From Actinokineospora auranticolor (GTDB lineage: Bacteria > Actinomycetota > Actinomycetes > Mycobacteriales > Pseudonocardiaceae): a DNA stretch of 64,000 bases. Position 1 is the first letter of the stretch, and every line of letters begins with the position of its first letter. The notes under the pieces are model-generated. The model made no database searches, was not told the origin of the DNA, and saw nothing but the letters and a program-made list of their open reading frames with translations. The stretch lies in the NCBI RefSeq assembly GCF_002934265.1, contig NZ_PTIX01000022.1:1-64000 (forward strand). Direction: 5' to 3'. Position numbers and translations under genes: made by a program. Positions 9,458 through 17,474 of this stretch are shown in pieces.

Positions 9458-9584
9458 CCGCCTCCCGTCGGACGAGGACCATCGAGTCTCCACGCACGGT
9501 ATCCGACCGACCACGACGAATGCGATCCGTTCACCGATCATCTGACCCCGGGTGACCGGTCCCACCCCGCGCCCGGCGCGCGGG

Positions 9585-10004
9585 TCAGCCCGCCAGCGCC
9601 GCCCGGATCCGCGCGGCGTAGGACTCGGCCGGGTGCTCGGCGTCGTAGGGGTGCCGGGGGCCCAGCCAGAACCGCAGCCCGTCCTTGCGGTTGCGCGGGA
9701 TGACGTGCAGGTGCAGGTGGGGCACCGACTGGCTGATCACGTTGTTGATCAGGATCAGCGAGCCGTCCGCGCCGAGGCCGTCCTCGACCGCGCGCTCCAG
9801 CCGCTGGGCGAGGGTGAAGAACGGGCCGACGCGCTCGGCGGGCAGGTCGCTCAGGACGGTCACATGTGTCCTCGGTACCAGTAGGACATGGCCGCGGAAG
9901 AGTGGACGGTGGTCGAGGAAGGCCACGGAGTCGTCGTCCTCGTGGACCGTCGCGGCCGGGAGTTCACCGGAGACGATTCGGCAGAACACGCATGTTTCCG
10001 ACAA
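9585..10004 (-). CDS. HIT-family hydrolase
   Basis: A 139-residue protein starting at TTG 10004, five bases after GGAGG. An ATG at 10049 would place the start on top of the divergent regulator start and has no ribosome site. The N-terminus carries CVFCRIVSGELPA and the histidine triad is SVPHLHLHVIPR near the C-terminus. HIT enzymes hydrolyse nucleotide monophosphoramidates and related adenylates through the middle His. The Cys pair and the C-terminal FWLGPRHPYD are usual for actinobacterial members. It lies 127 bases upstream of the helicase gene on the same strand. Confidence 0.92.
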   Translation of the reverse strand: MSETCVFCRIVSGELPAATVHEDDDSVAFLDHRPLFRGHVLLVPRTHVTVLSDLPAERVGPFFTLAQRLERAVEDGLGADGSLILINNVISQSVPHLHLHVIPRNRKDGLRFWLGPRHPYDAEHPAESYAARIRAALAG

Positions 10005-10048
10005 GGATTCCTCCAGCTCCCCCAGTGGGCCGAAGCCATCTGGGCACA

Positions 10049-10672
10049 ATGGCGCACGTGACCGTTCCAGACACGCCGTACCAGGTTCGGCGGACGCCGA
10101 CCCAGTATCGGGCCAGTCGCCAGATCGAACGCATTCTGGACGCGGCGGCCCGGGTGGTGGCGGAGAAGGGGCACACTGGCACGACCACCGCCGACATCGC
10201 CAAGGCGGCCACCGTCTCCATCGGATCGGTCTACCGCTACTTCCCCGACAAGGTCGCGGTCATGCGCGCGGTGCTCGACCGCAACACGCGCCGCTTCGGC
10301 GAACGGGTCGCCGAGGAGTCGCCGGACGCGGCGCCGTGGCAGGCGGTCGTGGCGCACGCGCACGCGGTCTACGTCGAGATGTGCCGCACGGACGAGGGTT
10401 TCCGCGCGGTCAGCGGCGCCGGGCTGGCCGCGGGCGAGCTGGAGCCGGAGACCTTCGACAACCCGCTCGCCGAGGTCTTCGCCGACCTGCTGGTGCGCCG
10501 CTTCGGGTTCGCCGACACCCCGCCGCTGCGCGCGACGCTGCTGCAGTGCGTCACGGTCACCGACGTGTTGACCCGCTTGGCCTTCCGGCTCGCCGAGACC
10601 GGCCACCAGGACACCATCGACCAGGGCAGGCGCATCTTCGTCGACCTGCTGGCCCCGCACGCCCCGGCCTGA
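10049..10672 (+). CDS. TetR-family transcriptional regulator
   Basis: A 207-residue protein starting at ATG 10049 (MAHVTVPDTP). The N-terminal helix-turn-helix (IERILDAAARVVAEKGHTGT, then IAKAATVSIGSVYRYFPDK) is textbook TetR. The C-terminal ligand domain is less conserved and gives no effector hint. It is divergent from the HIT gene with 44 bases between starts, and the Cys/Met PLP enzyme gene follows 168 bases downstream on the same strand. Confidence 0.93.
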   Translation: MAHVTVPDTPYQVRRTPTQYRASRQIERILDAAARVVAEKGHTGTTTADIAKAATVSIGSVYRYFPDKVAVMRAVLDRNTRRFGERVAEESPDAAPWQAVVAHAHAVYVEMCRTDEGFRAVSGAGLAAGELEPETFDNPLAEVFADLLVRRFGFADTPPLRATLLQCVTVTDVLTRLAFRLAETGHQDTIDQGRRIFVDLLAPHAPA

Positions 10673-10840
10673 GCGGTTCCGAACGGTATTCGGATCCGGC
10701 CCCGGACAAGGGGTTCCGGCCGAATCCGCGTCGGCCAGGGTGACCGAAAGGGCACCGCGGTTTCCCGTGCGGACCGCCCGGGCGAACCGCCACCCATGCT
10801 GTGCGCACCGACGATCTCCACCCGGGACGAGGGAGCACAG

Positions 10841-11989
10841 ATGACCAGCCTGGCCACGCTCGCCGTGCACGCGGGCCGCGACGACCTCGCGGGGCTCGGG
10901 ACGCACGTCCCGCCGATCGACCTGTCCACCACCAATCCCGTGCCCGATATCGGGTCCGGTGGCGCGGCGTACGAGGCGCTGGCCGGTGGCGGCAGGCCGC
11001 CCGCCGAGGGCGGACTCGTGTACCAGCGGCTGTGGAACCCGACCGTGGCCCGCTTCGAGGACGCCATGGCGGCGCTGGAGGCGACCGAGGAGTCCGTCGC
11101 GTTCGGATCGGGGATGGCGGCGCTGACCGCGTGCCTGATCGCCACGGTCAGCCTGGGCAAGCCGCACGTCGTCGCCGTGCGACCGCTCTACGGCGGCGCC
11201 GACCACCTGCTCGCGACCGGTCTCGTCGGGACCACCGTCACCTGGGCCGCGCCGGACCGCGTCGCCGCCGCGGTGCGCCCGGACACCGGGCTCGTGCTGG
11301 TCGAGACGCCCGCCAACCCGACGCTGGACCTGCTCGACCTGCGCGCGGTGTGCAAGGCGGCAGGCGGTGTGCCGGTGGTCGTGGACAACACCTTCGCGAC
11401 CCCCGTGCTCCAGCGGCCCATCGAGCACGGCGCGGCGCTCGTGCTGCACTCGGCGACGAAGTACCTGGGCGGGCACGGCGACGTGGTCGGCGGGGTCGTG
11501 GCCACCAGCGCCCACTGGGCCGCGCGGCTGCGGCGGGTCCGGGCGGTGACCGGTGGCCTGCTGCACCCGCTGGCCGCGTACCTGCTGCACCGCGGGCTCC
11601 AGACGCTGCCGGTGCGGGTCCAGGCCCAGCAGGCGGGCGCGGTGCGGCTGGCCGAGTGGTTGGCGGGGCACGAGCACGTGCGCCGGGTGCACTTCCCGTC
11701 GGGGCCGCTGGTCGGCACGCAGATGTCCGGTCCGGGCGCGATGGTCGCGTTCGAGGTCGCCGACGCGGGCACGGCCGCGCGGGTCGCGTCCGCCGTCCGG
11801 TTGATCACCCACGCGGTGTCGCTGGGCGGGGTGGACACGCTGGTCCAGCACCCGGCGTCGCTGACCCACCGGCCGGTCGAGGCCGCCGCCAAGCCGCGCG
11901 CGGGGTTGCTGCGGATGTCGGTCGGGTTGGAGCACCCGGACGACATCCAGGCGGACCTCGACTACGCGCTCAAGGACGCCCACCGCTGA
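10841..11989 (+). CDS. Cys/Met-metabolism PLP enzyme (cystathionine or methionine gamma-lyase type)
   Basis: A 382-residue protein from ATG 10841 after GAGGGAGCACAG. It has the family order: substrate/PLP loop YQRLWNPTVARFE, the GSGMAA turn, ETPANPTLDLLDL, VVDNTFATPVLQ and the PLP-lysine site HSATKYLGGHGD, with an SVGLEHPDD C-terminal block. Family members cleave or form thioether bonds (cystathionine gamma-lyase/synthase, methionine gamma-lyase). Sequence alone does not separate these. The adjacent Lrp-type regulator starts 45 bases downstream, a pairing common for amino-acid catabolic lyases, so methionine or cystathionine breakdown is plausible. Confidence 0.88.
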   Translation: MTSLATLAVHAGRDDLAGLGTHVPPIDLSTTNPVPDIGSGGAAYEALAGGGRPPAEGGLVYQRLWNPTVARFEDAMAALEATEESVAFGSGMAALTACLIATVSLGKPHVVAVRPLYGGADHLLATGLVGTTVTWAAPDRVAAAVRPDTGLVLVETPANPTLDLLDLRAVCKAAGGVPVVVDNTFATPVLQRPIEHGAALVLHSATKYLGGHGDVVGGVVATSAHWAARLRRVRAVTGGLLHPLAAYLLHRGLQTLPVRVQAQQAGAVRLAEWLAGHEHVRRVHFPSGPLVGTQMSGPGAMVAFEVADAGTAARVASAVRLITHAVSLGGVDTLVQHPASLTHRPVEAAAKPRAGLLRMSVGLEHPDDIQADLDYALKDAHR

Positions 11990-12033
11990 CCAGGGTTCGC
12001 GGGAACGTCCCGGCGGGGAGACACTCGACGACC

Positions 12034-12507
12034 ATGGGCCAGCCAGCCGACCTCGACGCCACCGACCTCGCCATCCTGCGTGAGCTGCAGCGCGACGCCC
12101 GCCTGCAGAACAAGGAGTTGGCCTCGATAGTCGGCGTGGCCCCGTCCACCGCGCTGGAGCGCGTCCGCTCGCTGCGGCGCCGGGGCGTGCTCACCGGGTT
12201 CCACGCGACGGTGAGCCTGCCCGCGCTCGGCAGGCCCATCAGCGCGCTGCTGTCCGTCCGGGTCCGACCGCACCGCCAGCGCATTGTCGAGGAGTTCAAG
12301 GCGTTCGTGCTGGAGCAGCCGGAAACGGTGTCGCTGCTGCACGTCGCGGGCCCCGACGACTATTTGGTGCAGGTCGCCGTGCCGGACACCACGCACCTGC
12401 AGCAAATGCTGATAACGCGCCTGCTGAGCCGGGTCGAGGTGGTCTCGGTCAACACCCTCTTGGTGTTCGAGGCAATCGGGAGTCCGGTGCAGATGCCGAT
12501 ACGTTGA
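12034..12507 (+). CDS. Lrp/AsnC-family transcriptional regulator
   Basis: A 157-residue protein starting MGQPADLDATDLAIL. Residues about 8-60 are the Lrp winged HTH (ILRELQRDARLQNKELAS, then VAPSTALERVRSLRRRG) and residues 70-150 the RAM ligand/oligomer domain (VSLLHVAGPDDYLVQVAVPD). Probably co-transcribed with the upstream PLP lyase and likely its amino-acid-responsive regulator. A strong bidirectional hairpin closes the unit 26 bases past the stop. Confidence 0.93.
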   Translation: MGQPADLDATDLAILRELQRDARLQNKELASIVGVAPSTALERVRSLRRRGVLTGFHATVSLPALGRPISALLSVRVRPHRQRIVEEFKAFVLEQPETVSLLHVAGPDDYLVQVAVPDTTHLQQMLITRLLSRVEVVSVNTLLVFEAIGSPVQMPIR

Positions 12508-12533
12508 AGCTTCAATATATCGTCCGCAATACG

Positions 12534-12574
12534 AAGAGGCCCCGACCACCCGTGAATGGTGGTCGGGGCCTCTT
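12534..12574. terminator. Bidirectional intrinsic terminator
   Basis: Perfect 17-base inverted repeat (arms 12534-12550 and 12558-12574, seven-base loop) between the convergent Lrp gene and the surface-protein gene. Very GC-rich with AA at the left and TT at the right foot. Confidence 0.9.
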
Positions 12575-12587
12575 GTGGTAGAGCGAC

Positions 12588-13127
12588 TTACTCCGAGCCC
12601 TCGCGGCGGGGGCGGCGGGACAGCATCAGGGCGGCACCGCCGCCGAGGACCAGCAGGCCGCCGATGGCCACCGGGACGCCGACGTTGGCGCCGGTCTCGG
12701 CCAGCTCGTCGGCGGCACCCGCGCCGGTCACCGAGCCGTCGGCCGAGCGGGCCTTGGCCTGCGGGCCGACCACGGCGGCGGTCGAGTTCAGGCCGCGCGC
12801 CAACGGGTTCGTGGTGGTCGACACGCCCGGGTTCGGCTTGGTGGTGCCGGTGGGCTGACTGGTCGGCTTGCTCGACGTCGGCTCCGAGGTCGGCGGCTTG
12901 CTCGTCGAGGACGGCGGTTCCGAGCTGCTGGACGACGACGGCGGCTCGGACGTGGGGCTCGACGAGGACGAGGAGCTCGGCTGGCTGCCGCCGCCGGTGC
13001 CGTCGCCCCCTTCCTGGGCGCCCGCGGTGCCGACCATCAGGCTGAGGATGGCGGTGGCCGCGATGGTCGTCGCGGCGGCTAAGCGACCGCTGGCGCGCAG
13101 CCAGTCGCGAGAACGAGAGATGCTCAA
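12588..13127 (-). CDS. LAETG-anchored, Ser/Pro-rich surface protein
   Basis: A 179-residue protein started at TTG 13127, six bases after AGGAGG. An earlier ATG at 13277 would put 50 unrelated residues ahead of the signal. Residues 1-37 are a Sec signal ending AGA-Q. Residues 48-110 are a low-complexity Ser/Pro/Thr linker suited to span the wall or be glycosylated. LAETG at 142-146, a hydrophobic helix at about 149-169 and the basic tail RRPRR form a class E (LAxTG) sortase signal. No binding domain is present, so it may be a stalk or small wall protein. Confidence 0.85.
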   Translation of the reverse strand: MSISRSRDWLRASGRLAAATTIAATAILSLMVGTAGAQEGGDGTGGGSQPSSSSSSSPTSEPPSSSSSSEPPSSTSKPPTSEPTSSKPTSQPTGTTKPNPGVSTTTNPLARGLNSTAAVVGPQAKARSADGSVTGAGAADELAETGANVGVPVAIGGLLVLGGGAALMLSRRPRREGSE

Positions 13128-13439
13128 CAGACTCCTCCTAAGGCAGGGTCGCGCAGCCCTGACTTCGCATGAGCCGCCGACGCAGTCGGCGGCGAGGGTA
13201 GTCACCCACCTGAGGGCAGTTTGTACCGGGTGACACCTGTTCGTGGCGTTGTTACCCGATAGATGCCGACCCGCCATAACCCGTCGGGGCGGTGGGCATC
13301 GATATGCGTCCTCTTTGTGTCATTGGCAGCAATGACTCCCCTTGGGGCATTCGGGTGATGTAGACAGGAACCACGACCACACCGTGTCATCAAGCGGCTA
13401 GTTGCCTCGACAATGACACCGGCCAATCGGGTGATCACG
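13128..13439. promoter_or_regulatory. Divergent intergenic region with 5'-leader hairpin
   Basis: The region separates the LAETG protein (minus) from the 13440 gene (plus) and must hold both promoters. On the minus-strand leader a perfect 9-base stem with a 3-base loop lies at 13173-13193, about 45 bases ahead of the TTG start. I compared the leader with the c-di-AMP (ydaO) riboswitch pattern common in actinobacterial cell-wall genes and did not find its conserved blocks. Confidence 0.5.
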
Positions 13440-13898
13440 ATGAGTCAGCCCTGCGAGCAGTCACAGCCGACCGAGTTGAGCGAGATCGACGACCTGCTGA
13501 GAGCGGTCGTCGCGGACGGGTTCACCGTCTACCTGTGCGGTGGCCACGACCGCCCCGAGGCGATCGTGGCGACCTACGCGTGGGAGCACCACGTCGACTT
13601 CGTGGTGATCAAGGACGCGCACGAGGTCACCGCAGCCCGCTCGCGCCAGGTCCGCGACTGGGACGTGTTCACCGCCGACACGGTCGTGTGGTCCTACCAG
13701 GGGCACGCCCGCTGGGCGCTGCGCGCGATCCTCGACCTGCTGCCGCCGGAGCACCCGGACGCGCCCAAGGACGACTACCCAGCGCCACCGGGGGTGCGGA
13801 TCGACCCGTCGTTCCTCGGCTCGGTCTCGGTCCGCACGCCGCGCCCGGGTCTGGTCGCGCGGCGCGCCATGCGGCTGCGCGCGGTCGTCGAGGACTGA
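13440..13898 (+). CDS. Conserved hypothetical protein
   Basis: A 152-residue soluble protein; starts at 13440 (ATG), 13431 (GTG) or 13413 are possible, and I use the ATG. It shows an alpha/beta pattern (FTVYLCGGHDRPEAIVATY, HVDFVVIKDAHEVTAAR, DWDVFTADTVVWSYQGHARWAL) with no catalytic signature I know. Fragments resembling the first part are common in Pseudonocardiaceae (recollection, not verified). Monocistronic; the next gene starts 127 bases downstream. Confidence 0.65.
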   Translation: MSQPCEQSQPTELSEIDDLLRAVVADGFTVYLCGGHDRPEAIVATYAWEHHVDFVVIKDAHEVTAARSRQVRDWDVFTADTVVWSYQGHARWALRAILDLLPPEHPDAPKDDYPAPPGVRIDPSFLGSVSVRTPRPGLVARRAMRLRAVVED

Positions 13899-14025
13899 CC
13901 TCCGCCGGAGACGCGGATCACGTCGTGGGGTCCCGGTGGTCGAGCGGTGCCCGCAGGCGACGTTGTGCCGGGTGGTCCGCGGACGCCTGAGAGCGCGCAC
14001 GGCCGCGGGCGAGCACCATGGGGGT

Positions 14026-15102
14026 ATGAAGAAGGTACTGGCCGCCCTGGGCTTGGCGGGTTTGGCTTGGGTCGTGCGTGACATCCCGGTCGCGATGGGG
14101 CGGCGGGCGAGCGGGGAACGCGCTGAGCGGATGGCGCGTTCGCCGCAGTTCCGCGACGGGACGTTCCACAACCGGGCGTCGACGCGGTCGGTGAGCCCGG
14201 CCGACCTGCGGTCCACGATCCGGGAGTACCAGTGCGGCGGGCGGCGGCGGCCCGCGGGCCCGATCCCGCTGGTCGACCCCGCGCCCCCGGTCTCGGCGGG
14301 GCTGCACATCACCTGGCACGGCCACGCCACGGCACTGGTGGAGGTCGACGGGGCGCGCGTGCTGGTCGACCCGGTGTGGGGTGACCGGGTGTCGCCGTCC
14401 CGGCTGGTCGGGCCGAAGCGGCTGCACCGGCCACCGCACGACATCGCGGCGCTGCCCCGGGTGGACGCCATCGTGATCTCGCACGACCACTACGACCACC
14501 TGGACCTCGCCGCGGTGCGGGAACTGGTCCGCACCCAGGACGCGCCGTTCGTGGTGCCGCTGGGCATCGGCGCGCACCTGGAGCGGTGGCGGGTGCCGGA
14601 CTCGCGGATCGTCGAGCTGGACTGGTCGGAGTCGGTGGAGATCGGTGGGGCGCGGCTGACGGCGACCGCGGCCCAGCACTTCTCGGGGCGCGGGTTCAGC
14701 CGGGACGGGACGCTGTGGGCGTCCTGGGTGATCGCGGGCGCGGAGCACCGGGTGTTCTACACGGGGGACTCGGGGTACTTCGACGGGTACGCGGAGATCG
14801 GGGCGGAGCACGGGCCGTTCGACGCGACGCTGGTGCAGATCGGGGCGTACGCGGAGGGGTGGCCGGACATCCACATGACGCCGGAGGAGGGGGTGCGGGC
14901 GCATGTGGACGTTCGGGGCGGGCTGCTGATCCCGGTCCACTGGGCGACGTTCACCCTGGCCCCGCACCCGTGGGCCGACCCGGTTCGGCGAGTCTTGGCG
15001 GCGGCCGAACCGCACGGTGTTCGGGTCGTGGTCCCGCGTCCTGGGGAACGGGTCGACGTGGGTGACCCGCCTGCGCCGTCGACTTGGTGGGAGGAGCTCT
15101 AG
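14026..15102 (+). CDS. Metallo-beta-lactamase-fold hydrolase (NAPE-PLD/UlaG-like)
   Basis: A 358-residue protein starting MKKVLAALGL, whose first 20 residues could be a membrane anchor. The zinc motif HDHYDH occupies residues 153-158 and is preceded by ITWHGHATALVE, as in the NAPE-PLD/RomA/UlaG branch. Further ligands are in YTGDSGYF (Asp) and LIPVHWATF (His). Substrates of this branch include N-acyl phosphatidylethanolamines and phosphodiesters or lactones; which applies here is unknown. It is followed by a copy of the GC-rich 3' element described at 15144-15186. Confidence 0.88.
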   Translation: MKKVLAALGLAGLAWVVRDIPVAMGRRASGERAERMARSPQFRDGTFHNRASTRSVSPADLRSTIREYQCGGRRRPAGPIPLVDPAPPVSAGLHITWHGHATALVEVDGARVLVDPVWGDRVSPSRLVGPKRLHRPPHDIAALPRVDAIVISHDHYDHLDLAAVRELVRTQDAPFVVPLGIGAHLERWRVPDSRIVELDWSESVEIGGARLTATAAQHFSGRGFSRDGTLWASWVIAGAEHRVFYTGDSGYFDGYAEIGAEHGPFDATLVQIGAYAEGWPDIHMTPEEGVRAHVDVRGGLLIPVHWATFTLAPHPWADPVRRVLAAAEPHGVRVVVPRPGERVDVGDPPAPSTWWEEL

Positions 15103-15143
15103 GTTCCTGCTCCAGCGTGGTCGGCAACCTTTTTGATCACCCC

Positions 15144-15186
15144 GCCGGGCCCCAGGAAGGCCCCCGCCCTCCCCCGGGGGTGTCCC
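15144..15186 (+). repeat. Dispersed GC-rich 3' element, copy A
   Basis: Shares with copy C (49322-49382) the 20-base block at 15151-15170, with two mismatches (core GCCCCCGCCCT), followed by a GGGGG run. It lies 42 bases after the stop of the metallo-hydrolase gene and in the same orientation, which suggests a terminator or 3' processing element. Confidence 0.5.
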
Positions 15187-15196
15187 TATGGGGTTG

Positions 15197-15731
15197 TCAA
15201 GCTGCGGCGGGAGCGGAGGCGATCTCGGGGTGGTGGGTCTTGGTGCGGAGCATGGCGAACAGCACGTCGCAGCGGCGGCGGGCCAGGCAGATGAGGGCGG
15301 CGTTGTGCGGCGGTCCTGACCCCGATGCCGGGCATGGAGATCAGGACCCCGGCGAGAGGGTGCGCATCGAGTATCCCCTCGACCTCGGCGGCGACCTGTT
15401 CGCGTTGCGCCAGAACAGTTTCCAGGCTGTCGGCGAGGTGGGGACGGTGACGGTCCGCTCGTCCAGCGCGGTGAGGATCGCCTCGACCAGCTGCTCGCCC
15501 TGCGGGGGGCGTGTTCGGCGGCGATCGTGGTCAGCGTGCGCCGTCCCGCCTGTGGATGCCGGTGGGGCCGCCGCAGCGCGAGAGGGTCTCCAGCACCGCC
15601 GGGTGGCTGATCCTGGGGCCGATGGCGCGTTCCAGGGCGGGGTGGATGCCGGTGAGCAGGCCGCGGATGCGCTTCGACAGGCGGGTGGCCTCACCGGCGA
15701 GGTCGTCATCGAAGCCGACCAGCACCTCCAA
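15197..15731 (-). pseudogene. IS110-family transposase relic
   Basis: The minus strand encodes scattered pieces of the C-terminal half of an IS110 (DEDD) transposase in different frames. FDDDLAGEATRLSKRIRGLL and HPALERAIGP lie at 15531-15731, EQLVEAILTALDE in a second frame around 15460, and ARRRCDVLFAMLR close to the end at 15197 in a third. The GIGVRTAA-type transposase-20 region is partly deleted. The N-terminal catalytic half is missing. Several frameshifts and an internal deletion make it inactive. No IS ends were recognised. Confidence 0.8.
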
Positions 15732-15776
15732 CTCGGGTAACCGGCCGGGTGAGATCGGCGGTTAGTGCGCGGGTTG

Positions 15777-16796
15777 TCAGTCCAACCCGAGGCGCACCAG
15801 GGCGCGGGCGTAGGCGTGTTCGCCGTTGTAGGACCACGGTAGGTAGGAAGGGCGGTTGCCCACCTTGGACAGGTGGGCCCGGGCCCGGTCGTGGTCGCCG
15901 ATCTCCAGCATCGCCCAGCCCAGCAGGTTGTGCGCCTCGAGGTCGCCCGCCGAGGCGTCCTCCGGGGAGCGCCACTTCTCGTCGGCCGCGACGAGTTCTT
16001 CGCGGACAGTCGGGGTGAAGTGGCGGGTGTTGAGCTTGACGTACGCCCACGCGTTGCCCTCGGCGATGTGGCGGTCGCCCTCCACGAGCAGGTACTCGGC
16101 GTGCGCGGTGGGGAGCATCGCGACCAGGGGGCTGCCCGGTTCGCACTTGGCGACGGTCTCCCTGGCGAAGGCGAACATGGCCTCGTGCGAGCCGCCCCAC
16201 TTGCCGGTGAGGGACTGGAGACGGGCGGCGTGCGCCGGGTACGAGGTGGGGCAGCGGTCGGTGGCCTCGATCCAGGCCAGGTCGTGCTGGGTGCGGTCCA
16301 GGCGTAAGCCGCGGGCGTAGCGCTGCAGCTCCACCCACGGGGTGGCGTCGTTCGGGGCCAGTTTCGCCGCGGCCATCAGCGGGTCGCGGGCCTCGCGCAG
16401 CCGGGACCGGAACAGCCGGTGCCGCTCGTCGTCCACCGACCGCCGCCAGCCCGCGCCGCGGATGCGCCAAGCCTCGGCGATCAGCGTGCTGCCCAGCCAG
16501 AGCAGCAGGTCGGCGGCCTCGGCCTGGCTGAGGCCGTCGCCGAGCAGGTCGCGGATCTCCACCGACTGGCCGACGGCGGCGTCGGCGAGCGCGCGGACCC
16601 GCTGCGCGCGGACCTCGTGGTCCTCGCGGCACTCGCGCAGCAGCGCCACCCCGGCCCGGCGGTGGCCGTCGCGGACCGCGTCCACGCCGACGTCGAGCGC
16701 GATGTCGTCCCACGCCCGGTCCAGGACCAGGTGCTCGGCCAACGCGGCGACCGCTGCCCTGGCCCTCCTGCGGCCGAACAGTCCCATAACGGGCAA
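15777..16796 (-). CDS. TPR-like helical hypothetical protein
   Basis: A 339-residue soluble protein starting MPVMGLFGRRRARAAV (ATG also at 16787). It consists almost entirely of predicted helices; the blocks HNLLGWAMLEIGDHDRARAHL and DPLMAAAKLAPNDATPWVEL resemble tetratricopeptide repeats, while other conserved points (WGGSHEAMFAFARE, NTRHFTP) do not fit a known enzyme. A protein-binding scaffold role is the most that can be suggested. It is divergent from the GNAT gene across a 96-base region with an inverted repeat at 16828-16874. Confidence 0.7.
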   Translation of the reverse strand: MPVMGLFGRRRARAAVAALAEHLVLDRAWDDIALDVGVDAVRDGHRRAGVALLRECREDHEVRAQRVRALADAAVGQSVEIRDLLGDGLSQAEAADLLLWLGSTLIAEAWRIRGAGWRRSVDDERHRLFRSRLREARDPLMAAAKLAPNDATPWVELQRYARGLRLDRTQHDLAWIEATDRCPTSYPAHAARLQSLTGKWGGSHEAMFAFARETVAKCEPGSPLVAMLPTAHAEYLLVEGDRHIAEGNAWAYVKLNTRHFTPTVREELVAADEKWRSPEDASAGDLEAHNLLGWAMLEIGDHDRARAHLSKVGNRPSYLPWSYNGEHAYARALVRLGLD

Positions 16797-16827
16797 GGGT
16801 AGTCACCCGGTCCGGCGGCCAGGCACC

Positions 16828-16874
16828 GTCCTGCGGGTCCAGCACGCGCTATCCGCGCACCAGACCCGCAGGAC
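16828..16874. promoter_or_regulatory. Inverted repeat between divergent promoters
   Basis: Perfect 12-base arms GTCCTGCGGGTC (16828-16839) and its complement (16863-16874) separated by 23 bases, centred between the helical-protein gene and the GNAT gene. It is too widely spaced for a terminator and has no T-tract, so an operator or a palindrome bound by a dimeric regulator is more likely. Confidence 0.45.
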
Positions 16875-16892
16875 AGCGCCTAGGCTCGGTCC

Positions 16893-17417
16893 GTGCTCAC
16901 GTTCCGCCGCGCCACCCTCGACGACGTCCCCGCGCTCGTACCGCTGGTCGAGTCCGCCTACCGCGGCGACGCCAGCCGGGTGGGCTGGACCACCGAAGCC
17001 GACCTGCTGGAGGGCCAGCGCACCGACCCCGAGGGGGTCGCCGAGGTCATCACCGCGCCGAAGAGCGCCGTGCTGCTCGCGGTGGCCGACGACGGCGCCC
17101 TGGTGTCCTGCTGCCACGTCGCCGAGGAGGACGGCGCGGGCTACTTCGGCATGTTCGCGGTGGCGCCGTCGGCGCAGGGCGGCGGCATCGGCCGGGCGGT
17201 GCTGGCCGAGGCGGAGCGGTTCGCCCTGGCCGAGTGGGGGCTGACCGAGATGCGGATGAAGGTCATCACGGCCCGCGCCGACCTGACCGCCTGGTACGTG
17301 CGCCGCGGCTACCGGCAGACCGGGGAGCTGAGCCCGTTCCCGTACGGCGACGAGCGCTTCGGGCTGCCGCTGCGCGATGACCTGGAGTTCGAGCTCCTGG
17401 TCAAACCGCTCGTCTGA
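16893..17417 (+). CDS. GNAT-family N-acetyltransferase
   Basis: A 174-residue protein with GTG start. It follows the GNAT fold: TFRRATLDDVPALVPLV at the N-terminus, acetyl-CoA motif A as MFAVAPSAQGGGIGRAVLAEAE (Q-x-x-G-x-G), and motif B in WYVRRGYRQTGELSPF. These enzymes move an acetyl group from acetyl-CoA to an amine. The substrate is unknown. Monocistronic, 57 bases before the next gene on the same strand. Confidence 0.9.
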   Translation: MLTFRRATLDDVPALVPLVESAYRGDASRVGWTTEADLLEGQRTDPEGVAEVITAPKSAVLLAVADDGALVSCCHVAEEDGAGYFGMFAVAPSAQGGGIGRAVLAEAERFALAEWGLTEMRMKVITARADLTAWYVRRGYRQTGELSPFPYGDERFGLPLRDDLEFELLVKPLV

Positions 17418-17474
17418 CGCACCGCCACGGGTGGGTCGCGCAGGGTTGTCGGATGCGCGCGCGACAATGGGAGC

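Noticed and set aside
10673-10840. Possible SAM riboswitch before the Cys/Met PLP enzyme
   Set aside because: Leader is GC-rich with short hairpins but the conserved SAM-I or SAM-IV blocks could not be found.
13128-13260. Possible c-di-AMP (ydaO) riboswitch ahead of the LAETG protein
   Set aside because: Only a simple 9-base hairpin is present; conserved riboswitch segments are missing.
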